This document shows positions 47,034-55,228 of a stretch of DNA of 64,000 nucleotides, in pieces. A program made the translations under genes and the position numbers. This DNA comes from Oceanicaulis alexandrii DSM 11625 (lineage in GTDB: Bacteria > Pseudomonadota > Alphaproteobacteria > Caulobacterales > Maricaulaceae). Numbering within the stretch: position 1 is the first letter of the stretch; every line of letters starts with the position of its first letter. The notes under the pieces were generated by a model. It was not told the origin of the DNA. It did not search any database and saw nothing but the letters and a program-made list of their open reading frames with translations. The DNA is taken from positions 1,178,001-1,242,000 of the forward strand of contig NZ_ATUP01000001.1 of the NCBI RefSeq assembly GCF_000420265.1. Direction: 5' to 3'.

Positions 47034-47258
47034 ATGGCGCCCGAAGAGATAAGCGAAATCATCGCCCTGGCCTGGGCGGACGATGTGAGCTTTGAGGCCA
47101 TCGAAAAAGACACAGGGCTTAGCGAGCCCGAGGTCATCGCGATCATGCGCCGGTCGTTAAAGCCATCAAGCTTCCGGCTCTGGCGCAAGCGGGTGTCGGG
47201 CCGGGCCAGCAAGCACGCCAGGATCAAAGCCGCGCGCGACGCCGCCCCTAGAGTTTGA
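47034..47258 (+). CDS. DUF2805 / TIGR03643 family small protein
   Basis: A 74-residue basic protein matching the DUF2805 (TIGR03643) family: IIALAWADDVSFEAIEKDTGLSEPEV (split here) and LKPSSFRLWRKRVSGR near the C-terminus. The helix-turn-helix-like look of FEAIEKDTGLSEPEVIAIM suggests nucleic acid binding, but function is unknown. Its 3' end overlaps the converging ABC-F gene by 11 bases. Confidence 0.85.
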   Translation: MAPEEISEIIALAWADDVSFEAIEKDTGLSEPEVIAIMRRSLKPSSFRLWRKRVSGRASKHARIKAARDAAPRV

Positions 47259-48843
47259 TCGTGCCGCGATCCGCCTGCAGGATCAGCTTGCGGTAATCAT
47301 TGAGATCGCCGTCATAGCGCGTGGCCTTGCCGTCATTCACCAGCCAGAGCTGATCGGCGGTGCCTTCGGCGAGATAAACGTCGTGGGTGATCAGGATGAC
47401 GGCGCCCTTATAATCATTGAGCGCGTAGATCAGCGCTTCGCGGCTGTCGATATCCAGGTGCGAGGTCGGCTCGTCGAGGATCAGCACATGAGGCTTTTCC
47501 ATCGCCATCAGGCCCAGCAACAGCCGGACTTTCTCGCCCCCCGACAGTTTCTCGATATTCGTGCCGACCTTTTCATGGGCGAAACCCATGGCAGCCGCGG
47601 CGGCGCGCTGCTTTGATTCAGGCGAGCCCGCAGGCAGGGCGTCCTGCACGTGCTGCAGCACCGTCTCGCCCGGACGCAATTCGTCCATCTGGTCTTGCGA
47701 GAAATAGCCGATGCGCAGGGCGCGCGGCGCGGTGCGATCGCCGGCCAGCAGCGGCAGGCGTTCGGCGATGGATTTCACCAAGGTCGTCTTGCCCTGGCCA
47801 TTGGCGCCGACAATGGCGATGCGGTCTTCAGGGTCCAGCCGCAAATCGACGCCGCGAAGGATCACGGCCTCTTCGCCATAGCCCACTTTTGCGTCGCGCA
47901 ATTGCAGCAAGGGCGGGGACAGCGTGTCAGCGGAGCTGGGGAAGGAGAAGGGCGTGGTGCGCTCGGCGATCGGGACGGTGATCTCCTGCATCTTCTCAAG
48001 CCGCTTCACCCGCGATTGCGCCTGGCTGGCCTTGGAGGCCTTGGCGCCGAACCGGTCGATGAAAGACTGAAGGTGCGCGCGGTCGGCCTCTTGCTTGGCG
48101 CGCTGGCTTTCCAAGAGCGCGGTCTTCGCCGCCCGCAGTTTCAGCCAGGCGTCATACCCGCCGGGCGACACCGAAAGCTGTTGATGCTCCAGCGCCATCG
48201 TATGGGTGACGCAACGGTTCAGCATTTCGCGGTCGTGGCTGACGATCAGCACGGTGTGGGGGTATTTCTTCAGATAGCTCTCAAGCCAGGCCGCACCTTC
48301 CAGATCGAGATAGTTGGTTGGCTCATCGAGCAGCAACAGGTCGGGCTCGGAGAACAACACCCCGGCGATGGCGGCGCGCATGCGCCAGCCCCCCGAAAAC
48401 TCTTTCGTCGACCGGTAGAGGTCCGCATCGCTGAAGCCCAAGCCCATCAGGACTTCCGCCGCGCGCGATTCCGCCGACCAGGCGTCGATATCCGCCAGCC
48501 GCATATGGATCTCACCAATGCGGTCCGGGTCTTGCGCGGTTTCCGCTTCCTGCATCAGGGCGTGACGTTCTTCGTCGGTAGCGAGCACGACATCGAGAAT
48601 GGTGTCGTCTGAGGCTTCAACCTCCTGCGCCACCCAGCCCATGCGCGCGCCCTTGATCAGGCGGATCGCGGAATCGGGCGACGGCTGATCGATCTCCTCG
48701 CGGATCAGCTTGAGCAAGGTGGACTTGCCCGTGCCGTTGCGGCCCACCAGACCGACCTTCCAGCCGCTGGAGATTTGCGCCGAGGCGTTTTCAAACAGCG
48801 AGCGGGCGCCGATACGGTAATCGAGATTTGAGATCGTAAGCAT
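47248..48843 (-). CDS. ABC-F family ATPase (ribosome-associated)
   Basis: Soluble twin-ATPase protein without membrane segments, 531 residues from the start at 48843, the first conserved residue run (MLTISNLDYRIGARSLFE). Two nucleotide-binding domains have Walker A GRNGTGKST and GANGQGKTT, signatures FSGGWRMR and LSGGEKVR, and Walker B LLLLDEPTNYLD and VLILDEPTSHLD. The linker between them is helical and charged as in ABC-F factors that act on the ribosome (Uup/YheS/EttA group). Which subgroup is uncertain. It stands alone. Confidence 0.9.
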   Translation of the reverse strand: MLTISNLDYRIGARSLFENASAQISSGWKVGLVGRNGTGKSTLLKLIREEIDQPSPDSAIRLIKGARMGWVAQEVEASDDTILDVVLATDEERHALMQEAETAQDPDRIGEIHMRLADIDAWSAESRAAEVLMGLGFSDADLYRSTKEFSGGWRMRAAIAGVLFSEPDLLLLDEPTNYLDLEGAAWLESYLKKYPHTVLIVSHDREMLNRCVTHTMALEHQQLSVSPGGYDAWLKLRAAKTALLESQRAKQEADRAHLQSFIDRFGAKASKASQAQSRVKRLEKMQEITVPIAERTTPFSFPSSADTLSPPLLQLRDAKVGYGEEAVILRGVDLRLDPEDRIAIVGANGQGKTTLVKSIAERLPLLAGDRTAPRALRIGYFSQDQMDELRPGETVLQHVQDALPAGSPESKQRAAAAAMGFAHEKVGTNIEKLSGGEKVRLLLGLMAMEKPHVLILDEPTSHLDIDSREALIYALNDYKGAVILITHDVYLAEGTADQLWLVNDGKATRYDGDLNDYRKLILQADRGTIKL

Positions 48844-48968
48844 GGGGGCGGTGTAACCCTCACAGCGCGCGGCGCAATGAAAAGCCGCTGTGCGGTGCAG
48901 CATACGCGCGCCAGGGCGCCTCGCGGGCAACGTCACAAATCCGTCGTAAACTCTGGACTTCCCTCAAA

Positions 48969-49005
48969 ATGTATATACATTGCATATCTGTTGCATAGCA
49001 GATGC
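48969..49005 (+). promoter_or_regulatory. Palindromic operator candidate before the RHH gene
   Basis: ATGTATATACAT (48969-48980) is a perfect 12-base palindrome; 1 base later GCATATCTG (48982-48990) and CAGATGC (48999-49005) form a second, imperfect repeat. Both lie just upstream of the ribbon-helix-helix gene, where autoregulators of this fold usually bind. Confidence 0.45.
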
Positions 49006-49022
49006 GAGATTGGATCCGGTCC

Positions 49023-49202
49023 ATGGCTGACGACAAAAAGGCGAAGAAGAAAAAAGACAGCCAGCTTGTCATTCGCCTGAACAAGGACCAGCGCGATCAA
49101 TTCGTTCAGCTTTGCGATGAACTGGACACCAGCGCCGCCCGGGAATTGCGCCTCTTCATCAAGGGCTTCATCGCCCGCCACACATCTGAAGAGAGCGCAT
49201 GA
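49023..49202 (+). CDS. Small ribbon-helix-helix (Arc/CopG-like) protein
   Basis: A 59-residue basic protein. After a Lys-rich N-terminus (DDKKAKKKKD) comes a beta-strand QLVIRLNK, helix DQRDQFVQLCDELD and helix TSAARELRLFIKGFI, the layout of a ribbon-helix-helix DNA-binding dimer. The start at 49023 is preferred to an ATG at 49002, which lacks a ribosome site and lies in the operator region. No toxin gene follows; the next gene encodes a 38-residue Lys-rich protein. It is likely an autoregulator or a nucleoid-type protein. Confidence 0.65.
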   Translation: MADDKKAKKKKDSQLVIRLNKDQRDQFVQLCDELDTSAARELRLFIKGFIARHTSEESA

Positions 49203-49240
49203 CCTCAAAAGACGCGCCTCACTTATCAAGGAGACCCGAC

Positions 49241-49357
49241 ATGGCGTCGAAAAAAGTCAAAGACCTGAAAAAAGAAATCAAAACCCGCAAGAAGAAGATC
49301 GAAACTCACGAAACCAAGCTGAAGAAAGCGAAAAAAGCGCTCAAGAAAGCCGCTTAA
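49241..49357 (+). CDS. 38-residue lysine-rich helical protein, unknown
   Basis: A very small protein with 16 Lys of 38 residues (MASKKVKDLKKEIKTRKKK, ending KKALKKAA), predicted as one amphipathic, possibly coiled-coil helix. AAGGAG lies 7 bases before the ATG, and a strong terminator follows 21 bases after the stop codon, so this is a real, short transcription unit with the RHH gene 38 bases upstream. The composition recalls histone-H1-like tails; a nucleic-acid-binding role is inference. I do not recognise a named family. Confidence 0.65.
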   Translation: MASKKVKDLKKEIKTRKKKIETHETKLKKAKKALKKAA

Positions 49358-49378
49358 CGCTCAAGCTATGAGACGACT

Positions 49379-49409
49379 AAAAAGCCCGCCGGTCTCCGGC
49401 GGGCTTTTT
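49379..49409 (+). terminator. Bidirectional terminator after Lys-rich gene
   Basis: AAAAAGCCCGCCGG-tct-CCGGCGGGCTTTTT: 9-bp GC stem with A5 and T5 flanks. It ends the small-gene unit and the converging SLC13 gene. Confidence 0.9.
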
Positions 49410-49417
49410 CTATGCGC

Positions 49418-50884
49418 TCAGGTTGGAAACACGACAGGCGCCAGCAACAAGGCGACCACGCTCAACACTGCGACAGCGATGATGTTCAGCACCAGCCCCA
49501 CCCGGGCCATGGCCGGGATCGCGACCAGTCCCGAACTGAACACCACGGCGTTGGGCGGCGTGGCCACCGGCAGCATAAAGGCGCAGCTGGCAGCCAGCGT
49601 GACGGGGATGACATAGATCAGCGGGTCCTGGCCGGTCTCCACCCCGATGGCCGCGATCACCGGCAAGAAGGTCGCCGTGGTCGCAAGATTACTGGTCAAT
49701 TCGGTGATGAAGATCACCAACGCCGTCGCCGTGACCACGAGCAGGATGGCGTTGATCGTCCCGACGCCGACCAGCTGTTGTCCCATCCACAAGGCCAGCC
49801 CTGAGCTGGTGACGGCGGTCGCCAGCGCCAACCCTCCGCCAAACAGCGCCAAAACGCCCCAAGGCAGTCGGGACATGGCGTCCCAGGTCATCAACGCCTG
49901 GCCTTTCTGGCCCGAGGGGATCAGGAAGGCGGCGACCGCGGCCGTCATCGCGACGCCGGTATCGGTCAGCTCGCCCAGGAAAGGCAGGCTGCTCAGCCAG
50001 CTGCGCGACAGCCATCCGAACACCAGAAACCCGAACAGAAGCGCGGTGCGCACCTCCGCCTTGCTCATCGCGCCGAGCCCTTCGCGCATGGCGCGGATAT
50101 GCTGGACGGCTTCGTCCGAGGCCTTGAAATTGATCGGATAGATGAAGCGCGTCAGCACCAGCCAGGCCAGAGGCAGCATCACCAGAGTGACCGGCACGCC
50201 GACCATCATCCAGCGCGCAAAGTCGATCTGGACGTCATAATTGTCCGCCATGAAGCCGACCATGAAGGCGTTCGGCGGCGTGCCCACCAAAGTGGCGACC
50301 CCGCCCAGCGTTGCGCCATAAGCCAGGCCCAGCAGCAAGGAGACGCCAAAATTCTCACGCTGGCGCGGCGCCAGTGTCGGCATGGTCTCGTTGATCACCG
50401 TGAAGACCGAAACCGCGATGGGCAGCAGCATCAGCGTCGTCGAGGTGTTGGAGATCCACATGCTCACAAACGCCGCGGCGCCCATGAAACCGGCGACCAG
50501 AGCCCGGGCGTCGGCGCCGGCGATGGCGAACACGCCCAAAGCGATACGCCGGTGCAGGCCGCATCGCTCGATCGCGAGCGCCACCACGAACCCGCCAAAG
50601 AACAGATAGATGATGGGGTGAGCATAAGGCGCTGCAATCTCACGCGTGGACACCACGCCCAAGATAGGCAGCGCGACCAGTGGCAGGAAGGCCGTAATGG
50701 CCACCGGAATGGCTTCGGTCGCCCACCAGATGGCCATCAGAACGCCAATGGCGGCGACGATGGTCGCTTGTTGCGGCAAACCGTCAGGCGAAAAGGTCAG
50801 GGCCGTGATCAGGGCGGCGATTGGCCCCAGCACGAGGCCAACGCGCTGATACAGCGCCGGACCGGAAGTTTCTTGTGCGATCAT
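49418..50884 (-). CDS. SLC13/DASS family sodium-dicarboxylate/sulfate symporter
   Basis: Polytopic inner-membrane transporter, 488 residues with 11 or more helices. The two conserved SNT motifs of the DASS family are present: WISNTSTTLMLLPIA and ELTSNLATTATFLPV, with GTPPNAFMVGF and ATPPNAVVFSSG, so sodium-coupled uptake of a dicarboxylate (or sulfate) is expected. It stands between a terminator and the hydrolase/TonB pair, and any link to the neighbouring lyase locus is unproven. Confidence 0.9.
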   Translation of the reverse strand: MIAQETSGPALYQRVGLVLGPIAALITALTFSPDGLPQQATIVAAIGVLMAIWWATEAIPVAITAFLPLVALPILGVVSTREIAAPYAHPIIYLFFGGFVVALAIERCGLHRRIALGVFAIAGADARALVAGFMGAAAFVSMWISNTSTTLMLLPIAVSVFTVINETMPTLAPRQRENFGVSLLLGLAYGATLGGVATLVGTPPNAFMVGFMADNYDVQIDFARWMMVGVPVTLVMLPLAWLVLTRFIYPINFKASDEAVQHIRAMREGLGAMSKAEVRTALLFGFLVFGWLSRSWLSSLPFLGELTDTGVAMTAAVAAFLIPSGQKGQALMTWDAMSRLPWGVLALFGGGLALATAVTSSGLALWMGQQLVGVGTINAILLVVTATALVIFITELTSNLATTATFLPVIAAIGVETGQDPLIYVIPVTLAASCAFMLPVATPPNAVVFSSGLVAIPAMARVGLVLNIIAVAVLSVVALLLAPVVFPT

Positions 50885-51028
50885 TGCGTCCGCCTGTCTT
50901 GTGTTTCGTCGTTTCAGAAGCGCGCGATACAGACCCGCCCCGCATACAAGCGGCTGTCTGAGGGTCGCCGCGCCACGAGTGCGGTCATTTGAATAGGCGC
51001 AAGGCTGCGATAACGGGGCGTGTGCTCG

Positions 51029-51895
51029 TCATTCAGCCTCTCCCGCCCGCTCGCGCACGTCCGCCGCGATCATCCACGCCGCGGCCTCCGCCATGCCGGC
51101 GTTGTCATGCGCCACGCCGGACACGCTGCCCACGCGCCAGCCATAGGTCACGCCCAGCGCGTCCGCTCGGGCGCGAGCGGCGTTGGCGAAATACAAGCCG
51201 CGCGCATAGCGATGCGGGCCTTGCGCCTCAGCCTCAGGCGTATGGCGCAGATGCTGGTGACGGGGGTCGACATCCCTCTCCCCCAGCAAAATGGTCAGCG
51301 GCATCCCCACCCAGCGACGGATATCATCTTCACTCGCCGGTGTGCCGCCCGTCCCGTATGGCCAGGCCTGGCTGGCGTCCGGCAGCGTGTACCAGCCCGC
51401 ATTAGCGCTATAGGCCGTGTTCAGATGCGGCAGATCTTCAAACAAGAGCGCCCGGTGGACAAACTGCGCTCCGGCGGAATGCCCGAACAGATAATACCCC
51501 TGAGCTTCACCGCCGGGCCGGGCGATGGCGCTGAACAGAGGCTCCAGAGCCGCATAGGCGGACGGTCCGTCCCGCCCCACGCCGCCCAGATTATACAGGG
51601 CCGCGCCGGGGAAATCCGCCGCGGAAAATTCCGGCGCATAGACCCGCAAGCCATAGCGCTGCGCCAAGTCTCGCCAATTGTCGCGATAATCGTCCGCATT
51701 GCGGTTCACGCCATGCATGACGATCACCACAGGCGCTTCAGGAAGAGCACCCGTCGGCGGCTCAAGATAGAACACGCGGAGCGGCGGTCCCGCCCAGTCC
51801 GAAAAGACGAACTGGCCGACCTGCCAGTCCTCGGCCCGGGCCGTGCTGAAGCACGTCGTCAAAAGGACGATCAGAGAAACAAGAAATCGCATCAT
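51029..51895 (-). CDS. Secreted alpha/beta hydrolase
   Basis: A 288-residue exported hydrolase. Residues 1-21 are a signal peptide (ending ARAE). The esterase/PHB-depolymerase-like fold is indicated by VIVMHGVNRNADDYRDNW, the nucleophile elbow GHSAG in YLFGHSAGAQF, an acid in LLGERDVD and a C-terminal His in GVAHDN. It lies 48 bases downstream of the TonB receptor gene on the same strand, with a 12-bp hairpin between. Substrate unknown. Confidence 0.8.
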   Translation of the reverse strand: MMRFLVSLIVLLTTCFSTARAEDWQVGQFVFSDWAGPPLRVFYLEPPTGALPEAPVVIVMHGVNRNADDYRDNWRDLAQRYGLRVYAPEFSAADFPGAALYNLGGVGRDGPSAYAALEPLFSAIARPGGEAQGYYLFGHSAGAQFVHRALLFEDLPHLNTAYSANAGWYTLPDASQAWPYGTGGTPASEDDIRRWVGMPLTILLGERDVDPRHQHLRHTPEAEAQGPHRYARGLYFANAARARADALGVTYGWRVGSVSGVAHDNAGMAEAAAWMIAADVRERAGEAE

Positions 51896-51903
51896 AAGAG
51901 CGT

Positions 51904-51932
51904 CCGGGCGCCATCGTGTGGATGGCGCCCGG
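51904..51932 (-). terminator. Intergenic hairpin between TonB receptor and hydrolase
   Basis: CCGGGCGCCATC (51904-51915) / GATGGCGCCCGG (51921-51932), a perfect 12-bp stem with a 5-base loop. No U-run, so partial termination or differential mRNA stability is more likely than full termination. Confidence 0.5.
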
Positions 51933-51943
51933 CCTGCCTCTGC

Positions 51944-54900
51944 CTAGAAGCGCTTGCGAACGTCGAAATAGACCTGACGTCCGCGAATGCTGTGGTACGC
52001 GGCGTCATAGCCGTTGGTTTCATCAGCCAGGGGCGGATCTTCATCAAAGATGTTGTTCGCGCCTACGCGGATCCGCATGCCGTCCAGAAGGCCTTCTGCG
52101 TCAATGTCATACTGGACATAGGCGTTGGTCTGGGTCCAGGCGTCGACGAAGAACGGGTCCCCGTTCGGGTCGAGCCCGGCGCCAGTGTCGATGAATTCAC
52201 TGGTATAGTTCGCCCGGGCGCCTGCGCCCCAACCACTGTGGTGGCGCCAGGTGACAGACGCGGCGATCCGCCATTCCGGCTGACCATTCTGCAAGATGAT
52301 GTCGCCTTCCTGGGAGACGGTGATCTCGTCAGAAATCAGGCCGCTCTCAACCGCGTCAGCGATCTGTTGCGCACCCGGCGACAGAGCGATGAAGTAGGTG
52401 TCGAGATATGACGCGTTCACCTTGAAGTCGAAATCGCCGATCGGCGTGTCATCAAGCGAATAATAGACCGCATAATCCGTACCTTCGACGTCGATATCCT
52501 CGTTATTGTCGTAGGTATCGCGAATGAACAGGATTTCTCCGGCCGGGGTCAGGCCCGCCGCATTGTAGAAATCAATATCGTCCTGGTTGGGATCGGCTCG
52601 CACCACATTCGGGTTCGACGACCCCTGCAGGCGCAACAGATAGTCCAGGCTGATATGGTTGGCCGCGCCGAACACGCCGACCACATCCGTACGTTCGATC
52701 TCCCAGCGGTCGACGGTGACCGTCAGACCATTCAGGAAGCTCAACGGACCGTCCAGGCCCCGGGGTTCGAACACGAAGCCATAGGTGATGTTGGTGTCAT
52801 CTTCCGGACCAATGTCGTCAGCCACGGAGCGTCGCTCGGTGCGGCCCTCCGTGAAGCCCGTACAATCAGCGAAAGTCGCGAACGTGCCATTCCGAACGCC
52901 TGCTTCACAGGCATAGCCGTCACGGCGGGAGTTCGAGCGGTCAACCCCTTCGTTGACCACGATCAGGTTCGGCGCCCGGAAGCCCTCGGAATACGCGCCG
53001 CGCAGTTTGATGCCATCAAACGGGATCCAGGCCGCAGCCACACGCGGTTTCACGCCGCTGCCGCCGAAATCGGAATAGTCCTCGTAACGTGCTGCAAGCT
53101 GAACGTCGAAGGTTTCAACGAGCGGAATGTTCATCTCCGGGCTGACGAGCGGCACGGACGCTTCGGCGAACACGCCATACACGGAACGCGAGCCGCTGGA
53201 ATCCGGGGTCGGGCTGGTGCCGTAGACGTCGCTCTGGCTGACCTCGCCCGTCACCATATCGGTGAAGGTGATGGTGCCGTCCAGCCGGTCATCCCGGTTC
53301 TCGTCATAGGCTTCGTAGCGCGCTTCAACACCGGCGGCGAGACCGATCGGTCCGCCCGGCAGCTGGAAGACATCACCATTGCTGACCTTGAAATCGATCA
53401 GGGCGAGTTCGGACGTGCTTTCACGCTCAACATCGATCAGGAAGGGCTCGATGAGGTTGCGCGGGTTGGCCGTGGCGTCGCCGATGGAGGGATTATTGGG
53501 ATCACCGCCATTGAAAAGATTGTAGACGTCCGGCCCTTCCTTGAAGAGCTCTTGCTGGAACAAGGTGCGCGAGATCGAGTTGTTGGCGGTGTCCCGAGCA
53601 TAGCCGCGGTTATAGAGCGCGGCGGAGTCCCATTCCCAACCGGACTCGCCGAACTCGCCACGGGCGCCGCCCAGGATACGGTACTGGGTGTTGACGACCT
53701 CAATGTCGCGGAACCCCACATCCACAAAACGATAACGGCCAGCATCGGTGAAGACTGGCAGGCCTTCGACCGGCACATTGGACAGACCCGGCAAACGATT
53801 GGGATTGATCGAACCATCCGAGAACGTGACCGGACCGAACGGGTTGTAGTAATAGCTCGCCGGCACCGAGATGCCCGTTGCGGAAATGCCGTTGCGCGGC
53901 TCGTTCGTGGACCGCGTCTCGGCGTAATACACGCCCAGCTCACCATACAGCTCCACGCCATTGTCCATGTCGTGGTTGAAGAATCCGAAGGCGTTGAAGC
54001 GATCCCGGTCAGAAATGATCGAGCGCTCATAAGCGCCGTCAAACCTCAAATCCCGATCCTGCGTGCTGTCATCAATACACAGCCCCGGCGTAGACAGGAC
54101 ATCCGCCCGGCACCCCGGAAAGCTGTCTGGCTGGAAGTGGAAGCGTCCTGACGAATTGGTCAGGATGTTGCCATTCTGACGGACACGCGTGGCGGACGTG
54201 GTGTTCAGCGTCCACTGCCCCCAGGGGGATTGGGTGGCGCGGTTGTCAAAGGAGACATCGCCTTCAAAGCTGGTCCCTTCCAGGAAAGGGCGGCGGTCTT
54301 CACTGGCCGCAACGTCGATCTCGGAGGCCATCAGCCCCTCACGACGCGAATACTGCACCGCCAGAGACGCGTTGGTGCGGCCTTCATTGAAATCCTGCCC
54401 GCCCCGGATCGTCACGGTCTGCTCATTCAGACCGTTGCCGGTGGCGTAAAGGTGCCGCGCGCGCACATCAAAGCCTACGAAGTCATCGTCAAGAATGGTG
54501 TTGAAAACGCCGGCGACGGCGTCGGTGCCGTAAATCGCGGACGCACCGTCATTCAGCACCTCGACGCGGGAAATCCCGGCGACCGGCAGCGAGTTGACGT
54601 TCGTGGTGGTGACCGGAGTGGAGAGCTCGGCCTGGGTGGAGGGGTGGTTGACCACACGGCGACCGTTGAGCAGCACCAGCGTACCGCTCGATCCGATGGA
54701 GCGCAGATTGATTGAGGCCACATCGCCGCGCGCATTATTGTTGGTGGTGTTGTTATCGGTCCGGAACGCAACCCCGCCCTGGGCCGGCAATGCGCGGATC
54801 AGGTCTTCACCATCCACGCCGCCAATCGCCGCCAGATCTTCTTGAGTGACAATGGTGACCGGCAGGGCTTCGTTGACGCGGGCGCCCTGGATATTGGTGC

Positions 54901-55048
54901 CGGTGACGATGATCACGTCCGAGGTGGCGGGCCGTGCAGCCGCCTCTTGTTCTTGCTGCGTCGTCTCAACAGCTTGCGCGAGCGCGGCTTCGCCCAGCGC
55001 CAGAGCGCCAAATGCGATTCCGGAACGGAGAATCGTTTTGAAAGTCAT
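51944..55048 (-). CDS. TonB-dependent receptor of the accessory lyase locus
   Basis: A 1034-residue outer-membrane receptor. The start follows GGGAGGGACAC. Signal peptide 1-24 ends ALAQ; a TonB-box-like VIIVTGTNI follows at about 46-54, then a plug with NLRSIGSSGTLVLLNGRRVVNH and VEVLNDGASAIYGTDAVAGVFN, and a 22-strand barrel ending in ...VRKRF. The size and plug are of the large oligosaccharide/peptide-type receptors of Caulobacter and Xanthomonas. It is divergent from a tandem TetR regulator with inverted repeats between. Ligand unknown. Confidence 0.9.
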   Translation of the reverse strand: MTFKTILRSGIAFGALALGEAALAQAVETTQQEQEAAARPATSDVIIVTGTNIQGARVNEALPVTIVTQEDLAAIGGVDGEDLIRALPAQGGVAFRTDNNTTNNNARGDVASINLRSIGSSGTLVLLNGRRVVNHPSTQAELSTPVTTTNVNSLPVAGISRVEVLNDGASAIYGTDAVAGVFNTILDDDFVGFDVRARHLYATGNGLNEQTVTIRGGQDFNEGRTNASLAVQYSRREGLMASEIDVAASEDRRPFLEGTSFEGDVSFDNRATQSPWGQWTLNTTSATRVRQNGNILTNSSGRFHFQPDSFPGCRADVLSTPGLCIDDSTQDRDLRFDGAYERSIISDRDRFNAFGFFNHDMDNGVELYGELGVYYAETRSTNEPRNGISATGISVPASYYYNPFGPVTFSDGSINPNRLPGLSNVPVEGLPVFTDAGRYRFVDVGFRDIEVVNTQYRILGGARGEFGESGWEWDSAALYNRGYARDTANNSISRTLFQQELFKEGPDVYNLFNGGDPNNPSIGDATANPRNLIEPFLIDVERESTSELALIDFKVSNGDVFQLPGGPIGLAAGVEARYEAYDENRDDRLDGTITFTDMVTGEVSQSDVYGTSPTPDSSGSRSVYGVFAEASVPLVSPEMNIPLVETFDVQLAARYEDYSDFGGSGVKPRVAAAWIPFDGIKLRGAYSEGFRAPNLIVVNEGVDRSNSRRDGYACEAGVRNGTFATFADCTGFTEGRTERRSVADDIGPEDDTNITYGFVFEPRGLDGPLSFLNGLTVTVDRWEIERTDVVGVFGAANHISLDYLLRLQGSSNPNVVRADPNQDDIDFYNAAGLTPAGEILFIRDTYDNNEDIDVEGTDYAVYYSLDDTPIGDFDFKVNASYLDTYFIALSPGAQQIADAVESGLISDEITVSQEGDIILQNGQPEWRIAASVTWRHHSGWGAGARANYTSEFIDTGAGLDPNGDPFFVDAWTQTNAYVQYDIDAEGLLDGMRIRVGANNIFDEDPPLADETNGYDAAYHSIRGRQVYFDVRKRF

Positions 55049-55127
55049 GTGTCCCTCCCATGCGTTTTTGTTTTCCCGACGAGAGCAATGGTTCTGGACA
55101 CTGTCAATGAAAATTATACACTCGGTT

Positions 55128-55159
55128 CAAATTCCGTACGGACTGCCTGCTGGAATTTG
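55128..55159. promoter_or_regulatory. Candidate operator between TonB receptor and tandem TetR gene
   Basis: CAAATTCC (55128-55135) and GGAATTTG (55152-55159) form an 8-bp inverted repeat with a 16-base spacer that contains the overlapping palindrome CCGTACGG (55134-55141). It lies in the 180-base divergent region; the right arm overlaps the predicted -35 of the TetR gene. Confidence 0.5.
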
Positions 55160-55184
55160 TCAGCCGTGGCGCCGAAGCTACTAT
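55157..55184 (+). promoter_or_regulatory. Predicted promoter of tandem TetR-lyase-M14 operon
   Basis: TTGTCA (55157-55162) and TACTAT (55179-55184) are 16 bases apart, which would place the start point about 40 bases before the TetR ATG. The -35 overlaps the palindrome arm, as expected for autorepression. Confidence 0.45.
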
Positions 55185-55228
55185 CGCCGGTCTTCGGCGA
55201 CCTGACTGACCTGATGGGGAATGCGCTC

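Noticed and set aside
48960-49357. Toxin-antitoxin module
   Set aside because: The RHH protein looks like an antitoxin, but the partner is a lysine-rich 38-residue helix with no resemblance to known toxins.
54842-55228. N-terminal extension of the tandem TetR gene
   Set aside because: It would overlap the TonB receptor start and contain the promoter and operator; a good ribosome site precedes the ATG at 55229.
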